A stretch of 64,000 bases of DNA from Patagioenas fasciata (Eukaryota > Chordata > Aves > Columbiformes > Columbidae): the NCBI RefSeq assembly GCF_037038585.1, contig NC_092521.1, positions 75,355,398 to 75,419,397 on the forward strand. Reading direction: 5' to 3'. Below the pieces are notes generated by a model that was not told the origin of the DNA, did not search any database, and was given only the letters and a program-made list of their open reading frames with translations. Positions 36,441 through 64,000 of the stretch are shown here, in pieces (positions within the stretch are counted from its first letter, which is position 1; each line of letters opens with the position of its first letter). A program made the translations under genes and the position numbers.

Positions 36441-37439
36441 TCCCTTTGCTGCAGACTCAGGTAGGGGTTGTTACTGGAGCTAAATTGCTTTCTTTCACTG
36501 TTTAGACTAAATCTGAAGTTTGTAAGCATGAATTTTTCCAGGGGCCTATATACTTTGAGAAGTCCCATTAAATTTTAATACGATTGAGACATTTAAGAAA
36601 AAGTCACCGTGGTGGCACTAGATTATGGTATATTAATTTTTTGGCAAACTAAAATATGAAAATTCTTATGAGCTTCCACAGCAATGACTAATATTAGGTA
36701 AATATTGAAGAAAAAACGACAAACGAGTATCCCATGTGGTGTTTTTGGTCATTTTCTTTCTAGGTTTTTCAGGTAACAGATTATTTTCTGAAGGCTTCAG
36801 CAGATTCTCCCAAGAGCATCTCGAAGCAGAACATAATCAGACTGTTCATTTAGACGTGGGAGTTGTTTTTTGTTGTTTCCCCTCTATCGCATCTAAAACC
36901 CCCCTGTCATCAGCGCAAACATCTACAGTCCCATGTTTATAAAAAACAGCAATGTTAACTAAACTCACAATATTTACTAGGGATTATTTACAAGAAAGAA
37001 CTTAATAAATTGTGAACTTCAAACCTAGTAATTTTTAAGACTTCTACATTTTCAAACTTAACACTTGTTGTGTATCACTTCTCTTTCCTTTTCCTTTTAA
37101 ATTATTTGCAGCACAACACGTTCAAAATCACTCAAGTAGAGGTTCAGCCATCTGCCCATCAGAGCTGCAGCAGCACATAACTCAAGAGACAAACAAAACA
37201 CACCCCATTTCATCAGGTCCCCAGTCTAGGAAGCTAGGACAGTGTTTTCAGCCGCTACCTTGTGTTTTGGGCATCTTCCTTTCTGGTAATCACAGCAAGA
37301 ATAAGTGGGACAGAATAACTGGTATAAGCAAACTCACAGTATTAGAAAATATGGAGATATGGAGTAATACTGCTGATTAACACAAGAAAATTAGGCTCCC
37401 AGTTTCTTGGCTGAAATCTCCCATTTGCACTTGGCAGAG

Positions 37440-37506
37440 GAAAAAAAAACAAAAAACCAAACCAAACAAACAAACAAAACAAAACAAACAAAAAACAACA
37501 ACAAAA
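37440..37506 (+). repeat. A-rich (CAAA)n-type tract
   Basis: A run of A with regularly spaced single C (AAAC, CAAA, CAACAACAA), low complexity. Confidence 0.9.
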
Positions 37507-37693
37507 CTTCCAAAAAGCAAAGCAAAATTTTAGGGTTTTCAAAGTATTTAAAATTATGTAGATGTGAGATCTTTTTCTATTACAAGTCTAAGTTATAACT
37601 GATTTCAGTCCATTTATGGGCCAAGAACTTACTTTTCTTTAGCTCACAGATAAAATCCTTCTCCTCTCATTTTAGTCTGGGGTAAACTCGGTT

Positions 37694-37750
37694 AAAAAAA
37701 AAACAACAACAAACAAACCAAACAAAAAACAAAACAAAAACCCACCAAAA
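37694..37750 (+). repeat. A-rich (CAAA)n-type tract
   Basis: A run of A with spaced C, ending AAAAACCCACCAAAA. The ACCCACCAAA ending recurs at 28.35 kb. Confidence 0.9.
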
Positions 37751-38681
37751 ATCAGGACTATTCATTTTCCAGTTAGCTTTTTGCTGCTTTGTCTGTATTG
37801 TTTGTATCAAGTATTCTTATCAGCTTATTATGGAATTGTGTCCTTAGGAGAGTCACTGACTGAAAGCAAGCTTGAACTGCTGCTCAGGGACATCAGCAGA
37901 TACAGTAACAGCGGGTATAATTAAAAATAAATTCTGCTTTCTTCACATAAGTTTTAACACTTGACCTTCTGGTAATTTATGGAGATCATTAGAGCATAAA
38001 AAGATCAGATGGATTAAAATTACTCATCCTCAGGGCTGAGTGCTGCAGACTGTGACAGTGATGAGGACTTTAAAATGACACTGGTCTTCCACCCTTCTTC
38101 TATTTCAAATACCAAATATGTCAGAATAAATGCAAAGACATGAAAACCAATGTTAATTTTCATGCTTGAAGTTTCAAGTTGCTATAATTTTTTTCCTCAT
38201 GTGCTTAAAAATTGTACTTTGCATACACCTCCGTTCAAAAGAAAATTCTGCTGTGCTGCTCTTCAGCCTGAAGAGCTGCTAAAAAATAACCCATGCAATC
38301 GCAGCTCCTGATCCAAAGAACACACTCAAACCTTAGAAAAATACAAGGGCAAGAACTGATTTTTTTTTATTAACCTATTTTACAGACTCTCAAGAGGAAA
38401 ATGAGTCCTGTCAATGGTTCTTCACTGCATGAGACTCGCATCTTATCAGAGGGCATGGCATTATTTCACTTTTACATCTCTCCCTCAAGAATACTCCCTT
38501 CGATGAAGTAGTTCAAGGACAGGCATCAGAAAGTCTGTTGTAGCAAGTACAGCAAATGGATCCAAGCCACATTAGGAATTCAGCAGTAAAAGTACACATG
38601 GTAAAGTTTGACATGCAACAGAAATATTTGCATCACCATGGTTCCTAGTGAAGGATGATACCTTGTACCACTGGTCACTTT

Positions 38682-39058
38682 CACAGAATCATAGAATGGT
38701 TTGGGTTGGAAGGCATCTCCAAAGGTCATCTAGTCCAACCCCCCTGCAATGAGCAGGGACACCTTCAACTAGATCAGGTTGCTCCGAGCCCTGTCCAGCC
38801 TGGCCTTGAATGCCTCCAGGGATGGGGCATCTACCACCTCTCTGGGCAACCTGGGCCAGTGTTTCACCACCCTCATTGCAAAAAATTTCCTCCTCATGCC
38901 TAGCCTGAATCTCCCCTCCTTTAGTTTAAAACCATTACCCATTGTCCTGTCGTAACAGGCCCTGCTAAAAAGTCTGTCCCCATCTTTCTTACAGGCCCCT
39001 TTTAAACACTGAAAGGCAGCAATAAGGTCTCCCCGGAGACCTCTTCTCCAGGCAGAAC
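38682..39058 (-). mobile_element. CR1 LINE fragment, antisense (second subtype)
   Basis: It begins with the 3' terminus CACAGAATCATAGAATGGTT on plus. It shares GCAATGAGCAGGGACACCTT and CAGTGTTTCACCACCCTCAT with the 22.2 kb copy. The minus-strand frame 38769-39098 encodes the end of the reverse transcriptase (VVKHWPRLPREVV segment). It is 5'-truncated near 39058. Confidence 0.93.
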
Positions 39059-40264
39059 CTGCCCTTCCCCTGCTCCCATGTGAACCAGAAACCAGCACTC
39101 ACCTCGCAGGCACGGCCTCACCCAACAGGCCCAGGACTGAGGGGCCCAGGTGAGGCGAGGGAAGAGAACCATCACGGTCCCTGGGCCCCAGTACCAGCCC
39201 AGCCTCCCTCCAGGGAACAGCGGGGCAGCTGGGAACAGGCCCAGGGCCCCGGGCAGGGGTTACACATCGCTGTCAGCTCAACTCCATACAAGTACATAGA
39301 GTAATGCTGAAACCAACCCACAAAGGATGGAATTTATAAGTTTCTGAGGTAGCCAACTGTTTTTTCTTTTTAAAGTTAGATTAAGGAAACTACCCTTTTG
39401 GAACTCAATAACCTTTTTTAAACATCTACTATACAACAATATATACCACCACACTTTTTTTTAAACTGTTATTTCAGCTATAAACAAGTATCTTGCAAAC
39501 ATCAGAGATGACTCGCACTTGAAAGAATGACAGAGAAACAGATGACCACAGCAGGTTTGAGGGATGGTCACAGACTCTTCAACAGGCACATTTCAAGATA
39601 GGAGTTTGAGGCACGCTCAGCTTACCCAAAGATCTAGTTAATGACGTTTACTAGCTATGCCTGTCAAGCAATTAACTACCCTGAATAAGAATCTCAGTCT
39701 CTGGCAAAATGTGTTCTGCATTTTTTTTTCCAGGATGCTGTGCATGGTTTCATTTTAAACAAATGTTAACCATGTTGTTAGTTAGACAACCTAGAGGTGC
39801 ATTTGCATCCATACTCACACCGATTCCCTTATCCATTAAAGAACCTGCATAAGTAGTAATCAGATTGGGTGGTAGGTGGGTAAGCAATATTAAGAGAAAA
39901 AATACTTTCCTAAAACGTCTGTGCTTGGAATGATATCCCATATTTTTTCCTTCTGAAGGAATTCTTGACTAGCTACACAGGCAGTTCATTTGTGTATACC
40001 ATTACTCCATTTCAAATATGGACTTTACTGGTGCCTGGTCCATTGCCAGCAACAGACACACAAACCCACCAGTAATACAGAGCTTAAAAAGGTAAAAAAG
40101 AAGACACGCTTGAAATTTCTTTATAATTTTCTTTTTAAAAATAAAATAGATGAAACTTTAGAAAAGGAACATCTCATTCCAACTGAAATTTTAAAATATA
40201 CTTGCATGCTAAAAGCAGAAGTCAGGATGTCAGCCTCAGGGAAGCTGACAAGTAATAAAGAAAC
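39059..40264 (-). other. NSUN2 3' flank / 3' UTR region
   Basis: A GC-richer stretch of unknown origin follows the CR1 at 39.06-39.27 kb. The remainder is AT-rich. NSUN2 transcripts must extend leftwards from 40264, but I found no canonical AATAAA or ATTAAA on the minus strand within this interval, so the UTR end is not fixed. Confidence 0.5.
40120..40125 (-). promoter_or_regulatory. NSUN2: Candidate NSUN2 polyadenylation signal, variant TATAAA
   Basis: The minus strand reads TATAAA about 140 bases after the stop. It is followed within 20-80 bases by a T-rich stretch (TCTTCTTTTTTACC) and a GT-rich one (GGGTTTGTGTGTCTG), which resemble downstream elements. The hexamer is a known weaker variant, so the call is tentative. 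Confidence 0.35.
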
Positions 40265-59451
<19,187 letters not shown>

Positions 59452-59520
59452 TCAAGCGCTGCGGCACCGCGTGCTCCCACCGCCGCACGCCTGCGCCAGC
59501 CCCCCCCCCCTCCACGCTCT

Positions 59521-59528
59521 CTTCCGGT
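59521..59528 (-). promoter_or_regulatory. Candidate ETS/GABP site ACCGGAAG
   Basis: The minus strand reads ACCGGAAG, matching the core of the GABPA/ETS consensus, in the middle of the bidirectional promoter. Confidence 0.5.
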
Positions 59529-59572
59529 GGGGAGTGGCACGTCGCGCCGCTACCCCTCACCGCACGGGCAGA

Positions 59573-59580
59573 ACTTCCGT
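59573..59580 (-). promoter_or_regulatory. Candidate ETS/GABP site ACGGAAGT
   Basis: ACTTCCGT on plus is the reverse of an ETS-type ACGGAAGT, about 52 bases from the first ETS-type site. Paired ETS sites are common in bidirectional promoters. Confidence 0.5.
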
Positions 59581-59655
59581 TGTCAAGCACCGCCTGCGAC
59601 GGCCCCACCAACCGGCGGGTGGGGAGGGGGTGGTGCGGGCACGTTCCCGGCGCCG

Positions 59656-59660
59656 ATTGG
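59656..59660 (-). promoter_or_regulatory. Inverted CCAAT box (NF-Y type)
   Basis: CCGATTGGTTC on plus contains ATTGG with favourable NF-Y flanks. It is about 100 bases upstream of the SRD5A1 start codon. Confidence 0.55.
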
Positions 59661-59699
59661 TTCACTGCGGCGGTGGGCGTGCCGCCGGCCAGCCGATTA

Positions 59700-59771
59700 A
59701 TGGAGACGGCGGGGCGCGGGGAGTGTGTGTGTGCTTTGCGGGTGCCCGCGGCGCAGGATGGGGCTGAGTAG
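59700..59771 (+). other. Upstream ORF overlapping the SRD5A1 start codon
   Basis: ATG at 59700 opens a 23-codon frame (METAGRGECVCALRVPAAQD then GAE) that stops with TAG at 59769-59771, 11 bases past the first base of the SRD5A1 ATG, in another frame. Its own context is weak at -3 (T) but has G at +4. It matters only if transcripts start upstream of 59700. Confidence 0.6.
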
Positions 59772-60077
59772 CGGCGTGTGCGAGTTCTGGCGGCGGGTGT
59801 CGGGCCCGGAGGAGCGGCGGCTGCTGGAGTTATTCTCCTACGGGTTGGTGGCGCTGGGCGCCACCTCCGCCCTGCTGCTCCGCTTCATCCGCATGCCCTA
59901 CGGCCGGTACTCCTCGCGGCGCTTCGGCTGCCTGCTGCCCGCCCGCCCTGCCTGGGCGCTGCAGGAGCTGCCCTCCCTCCTCGTCCCGCTCGGGCTCGCT
60001 GCCTGTGGAGGGGCAGTCTCCGCCGCTTGGCCCAATCGTCTACTGCTGGGCTGCTTCATCGTGCACTACACGCACAG
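59758..60077 (+). CDS. SRD5A1: SRD5A1 exon 1 (steroid 5-alpha-reductase 1)
   Basis: SRD5A1 is an NADPH-dependent ER membrane enzyme that reduces the delta-4 bond of testosterone, progesterone and other 3-oxo-4-ene steroids. Exon 1 encodes residues 1-106 plus two bases of Arg107, starting MGLSSGVCEFWRRVSG. It carries a hydrophobic segment around LVALGATSALLLRFI, then YGRYSSRRFG, the family hallmark PARPAWALQELPSLLVPLGL and GCFIVHYTHR at the exon end. I chose ATG 59758 because it is the first in-frame ATG and has A at -3 and G at +4; the frame extends upstream only through non-ATG codons. The N-terminus is about nine residues longer than the human sequence I recall. Donor is CAG|GTGCGG. NSUN2 is divergent on the other side of the shared promoter. 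Confidence 0.95.
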
Positions 60078-62198
60078 GTGCGGCCGTTCGGCCGGGGCGG
60101 GGGTTCGCTGCCGGCGGGCGCCAGCGCTGGAGCGATTGGCCGGGGGTAGCCCCTCGGGTGCTCCCCCTCAGGTTTGCCCGAACGGCGGGAGGGCGGCTGA
60201 TAGCGCAGGAAGGCGGGCCTGTGGCAGTTTGGGGTTCATCTTGATAGAAACGCCTGACTACTGTTTCCTGACTGCAGGGATTGAAATTCTGCTATTAATT
60301 AATACTCACTATTTAACATAATGATCACTAAAGTAGTTTTTCTGCTTCTTTCTATTAAGGTATTCTGTGTGTTGACATAAACCGAGCAAGTAACGGCGGT
60401 GGTGCTGTGCTTCCTTGCTTTATTTTGCTGCTGCGTGGTGTGTGACACCTTTCAGAAATGGCATAAAAACTGAGTGTGCGGTGTTCTGTCAGTGTCTGTA
60501 TGTGTGTACGCTATAGCTGTAGCTCTCGTGATGACCCCTGTTTCACCAGTGACTTAACCAAGGTAGTCTGAAGGACACTGTTCCAACAAGAAAAATTCAG
60601 CTGTGGATCCTAATACAATGCCGTTTCACTTGTGTGAAACAGTTATTTTCCAATTACGTCTTTCAGTGTAGTGTTTATTTCAGGGCTTTTGCTTGATGAT
60701 CCTTATGGGACCCTTCTATCTTAGGATATTCCATCATTATATTAACATATGAAAAAAAATACTGTCAGGGCTGAGTCTGAGTGCCCCATGTTGCCGTGCA
60801 GTCGATGGTGTCTGGGTGTTTTATAGGATGACTCAGGAGCAGGCAGCTTAGCTGGAGCTCAGGTAAGATTTCACTGTTCCCTTCAAGTCATTGACAATAG
60901 TTACTGGTAATACTCCACGAGTAATTTTGCCACTATACTAACACAGCAGAGATAGATTTGTCAGGCTAATTTTAAACTGAGTGTGTGACTTGATATGCAG
61001 TTGTTTCCCAGTGCTTATTGCAAGAGACTCTTGCTTTTGACTAACAGTATTCCACATTGCTGTAGTCAAGAGGGATGCAATGTACAGTTGGCCTGGTGGC
61101 TGACTGGCTTTGCAAACCCAGGAGTGTCTCTTTACTCCTTTTTCCTTCATGAGAGTGAAGAGATTAGCTTTGGCCTGGGATGTCAACTCATTCTCAATGT
61201 CTGGGAAAAGCTAGAAACACAAGGCAAAGGTTTGTACAGAAAGCTAAACTGTACTGTAGTTTCTTTTTTCTAGTTGTTTGTTGCTATTGCTTGACCAAGG
61301 GACTATTCTCTAAGTGAATATAAACTGGAAGAGACCTCTGTTATCCAATTCTATTCATTGTAATGTAGTGGGCTTTAGATAACCGTATTAATGAGTTTAT
61401 GCTGTCTTGAAAGATGTTATGGTTTTGCTTCTGCTAGAAAGGCTCCTTTGAAGCAGTAGGGTAGCTGGAAAACACCTGGGGAATGCTCAGGCTTCAACGA
61501 TCCAGCTTCCATGTCATAGATTGTAATTAAATTGATAGGAGATGGGGAGTTGGCTAGTTTTGTGGGGCAGAGTACAAAAATCATTCACCTGCTTTTCTTG
61601 TTTGGAGCTTGTTTGTTTACTTGCGTAATTTTCCATGGAAAGCAATCAAGGTTCCTTTCCCAAATGGGATGGCAGCTGTGGATTTGTCATGTCTTTAACA
61701 GGTGTTGTAGGGTAGACCAAGAATGTCAAGGCAAAGCAACGATGTTTTTAAGTGACTTTTAGGGCAAGAAGGAACTGAGCTCAGGTTAGTTTAAATAGGA
61801 TTTACTTACACTCATGGAAGTGCTGGTGGATTTGGTGTAGGGGTTTTGAGACCTGACTTGTTTCAGAAAGCTTGATGATACCTCTGAGGATTTAGGAACA
61901 CAGGAGGACAAAAATAAACTGTGCTTAACATCAGTTGCCTTTACTGCTTGGGTCGAAGTAGTTGCCTTGGACACAAGATTCTAAACTTCTTTCAGAGGAC
62001 TGATCTTGTCATTCCCATTAAGCAACAAAATTAATGTTTAGGTGTTAAAGCAGGTGTAATTATCCTCCCAAACTGGAATCGGATGCCGCTGAGAATTTGA
62101 AAAGCAGGATATTATGGACTATAGATTACAGTTTTGGACATCAAAAGTGTCTTTTCTGTTTGTTAATGCAACTTTTTTCCTTCTGTTGTTCATCGTAG
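60078..62198 (+). other. SRD5A1: SRD5A1 intron 1
   Basis: A 2.1 kb intron, GC-rich at its 5' end (tail of the CpG island) and AT-rich later. The open frames through the first donor are read-through of exon 1. No repeats were recognised. Confidence 0.85.
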
Positions 62199-62365
62199 GG
62201 CACTCATATTTCCTCTTCTGATACGGCAAGGAAAACCAACACCGTTCTTCATTTTTGTGCTAGCACTTCTGTTCTGTGTTTACAATGGATACTTGCAAGG
62301 CCGAAGCTTAACCAACTATGCAAAGTACCATTCAGGCTGGTTAAAAGATCCACGTTTCATTACAG
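62199..62365 (+). CDS. SRD5A1: SRD5A1 exon 2
   Basis: The exon completes Arg107 and encodes ALIFPLLIRQGKPTPFFIFV, LALLFCVYNGYLQGRSL, then TNYAKYHSGWLKDPRFIT plus one base. Family landmarks are the GKPxP turn, the NGYLQ motif and the WxxDPRFxxG segment, with a hydrophobic helix between them. It is joined in frame to exon 1 (AG|G). Acceptor CATCGTAG, donor GTGAGT. The exon has no long open frame of its own and was found by sequence. The remaining exons, with the C-terminal cofactor-binding region, are not in the window. Confidence 0.96.
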
Positions 62366-64000
62366 GTGAGTTAAAACACTGGGAACATTAGATCTAGTTT
62401 TCCTTTGTATTCAGAGACATTTTTAATAATTTTATAGTAGTTTCAATCCCTATCTATAACTTTTCTAGTAGTTAATTTTCTTGTTTGCTGTAGCTGGAAA
62501 CTAGGAGATTCCTGGTATACATCCATTTTAATAGTGTCACTCACTAACTTTTTTGAGACTATTACAAAAAATCTTTAGTTAAAGTTCAACATGGCTATGA
62601 AACAGCTAAACCTAAGACTTCTTGTTTCTTTTAGTCCTGTAACTAGAACATCTTTTGGGCTTGTTTGTTTTGTAGTGCATGTCTATGTAACTGGAACATA
62701 GTGGATACTTAAAATTGCTATTTTGTATTCATCCTAGCTAAGTACCTCCACATAACTGTAGTTTATGCCTGTAGCTTCAGTTGCTCAAATGCAGAAATGC
62801 CGTATTTTACGCTGGATACTCTCTGAACAACTGGACTATTATGTTCTAGTTCATCAAAAACATTGTCAATATCTTTAGGCCTCTGTTTAAAATGACTAAA
62901 AAAAGAACAGAAGAGCAGAAAATAACAGTAGCAAGAAAGTATATTTGCTGAAGGCTAACAAGAAACTTATTCAGTCTATATGAAGTTACATGAGGAAGAT
63001 AAATGGGATAATGTTTAAGTAGCAGCCAAACAAGTTCAGTAGTTGAAAGCTGAAATTAGATAAATGTGCATGGAAGACAGAAATTTGGGAAAGTCAGACT
63101 GATTAACCATCATGGCAGTGAGTTTCAAACAACTCATTTTCTCTGTCTGTGGAACCTTAGTTTATAGACTGACTGTTTTCAGATATTTAGGAGTTAATTC
63201 TGGAAAAGCAATAGCTTGTATCTATGCTAGCAATTCATTTGGAGCAGCAATATGGTTTTGTTGTCATTCCCTCATGCTTTCTCTGGACTTTGTGTTAGTG
63301 CAGTGAACTAGTCTGATTTTCAGAGGAAGTGGAAATGTTCTGCTTCACATGCAGTACAACAGTTGATAAAACCGTGAGCTTGCAAATCACTGTGGGAATA
63401 ACATCATGATATCTCAGCATGTGCCTTACATATGTGTGCCAATGAAAAGTTTGTGAACTTACCATGAGTACTCATGATACCCTGAAGTGGCTAATGCTAC
63501 GAACAAGGACATATGCACCTGCCTGTTTCACCCTTGTGTTCTTCACTGATCTGTCTGCACATATAATTGAAAACTCATTACTTCCTTTGCTTGCTTTAGC
63601 TTCATCAAACCCTTTGCAGTATGCTGTATCTCTTTTCTTACTCCTTTAAATCCCCTCTCAACTATTTCCTTCTAATGTTGTTAACCCTTCTGTGCATCAA
63701 AACACGTTTTTTCACAGCAGCTCTGTGAAACAGAGCAATACCTACAGCTCAGAAAGTGCAGGTGACAGAACATCAGCACCTAGTCTATTGCCTGAGGCCT
63801 TCTATCTGGCAGTGAGGCAACCAAGTACACATGTCACTTCTGCTCCCTACACAGAACAGACATGAAGAGAGCATGAGCAATGTCCATATCTGGATGTGGT
63901 CTCACAGCTGAGGGCCATGGGTTAGTCAGTATCTCTCTGAATATAGGCTCCAAATGATCTTGTCTTCTTGGAGAGACTAACCACACAATCTGAGATGAAG
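62366..64000 (+). other. SRD5A1: SRD5A1 intron 2 (5' part, runs off the window)
   Basis: No SRD5A1 exon 3 was found (the expected FGLWLTGMLINIHSDHIL-like sequence is absent). Short open frames at 63112-63306 and 63464-63649 are without resemblance to known proteins. Confidence 0.8.

Larger units (their letters stand above)
36441..38681. other. Intergenic, with two A-rich CAAA-type tracts
   Basis: Nothing is recognised apart from low-complexity tracts at 37440-37506 and 37694-37750. The AATAAA on the minus strand at 38366-38371 is the nearest canonical signal downstream of NSUN2, but it is 1.9 kb beyond the stop and past a CR1. Confidence 0.5.

Noticed and set aside
35955-36483. Overlapping open frames of 169 and 174 codons on plus and 116 on minus
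   Set aside because: They coincide with the CpG-rich island, where stop codons are rare by composition. No domain resemblance or splice signals support any of them as a gene.
38366-38371. Minus-strand AATAAA as the NSUN2 poly(A) signal
   Set aside because: It lies 1.9 kb beyond the stop and past a CR1 insertion. It is possible only for a long 3' UTR, so it was not called.
59725-59757. Upstream extension of the SRD5A1 frame from 59725
   Set aside because: The first codon is GTG and no ATG occurs in frame before 59758, which itself has a strong initiation context.
59778-60149. 123-codon plus-strand frame inside SRD5A1 exon 1
   Set aside because: A different frame of a GC-rich coding exon, Ala/Arg/Pro-rich, and without any family resemblance.

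Overview
This is vertebrate nuclear DNA, almost certainly from a bird. The window has spliced genes with GT-AG introns, a CpG-island promoter and long non-coding stretches. Its interspersed repeats are overwhelmingly CR1 LINE fragments whose 3' ends carry the ATTCTATGATTCT / ATTCTGTGATTCTGTG-type terminus typical of avian CR1. I saw no mammalian Alu, B1 or L1 elements. The two commonest CR1 types look like those abundant in neoavian birds, but that refinement is inference. The gene order UBE2QL1 - NSUN2 - SRD5A1 matches the order on human 5p15.

Layout. (1) 1-11387 is intronic to UBE2QL1 (+). Its last coding exon is 11388-11519, followed by a 3' UTR with AATAAA signals at 12167 and 12682. The first coding exon, about 118 residues, lies left of the window. 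(2) 12.7-40.2 kb is a gene-poor intergenic stretch. It holds most of the CR1 copies (two cases of one CR1 inserted in another), a palindromic hAT-like MITE at 20593-20784, an AT-rich block at 24.1-24.9 kb, a TCCA microsatellite, an ancient L3/CR1-like relic and an orphan CpG-rich island near 36.0-36.45 kb. (3) 40265-59379 is the complete coding region of NSUN2 on the minus strand: 19 exons, 793 codons, every junction joined in frame. (4) 59380-59757 is a compact TATA-less, CpG-rich bidirectional promoter. (5) From 59758 SRD5A1 runs on the plus strand. Exons 1 and 2 are present and the remaining exons lie beyond the right edge.

The genes do not form a pathway. UBE2QL1 is an E2-like ubiquitin-conjugating protein, NSUN2 is an RNA cytosine-5 methyltransferase and SRD5A1 is a steroid 5-alpha-reductase. 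NSUN2 and SRD5A1 are linked by their shared head-to-head promoter.

I found no previously undescribed biological system. The items most worth a second look are the palindromic hAT-like MITE, the orphan CpG island at 36 kb, the upstream ORF overlapping the SRD5A1 start, the lengthened acidic tail of NSUN2 and the pre-avian SINE/LINE relics. Homology calls rest on my recall of protein and repeat families, not on searches.
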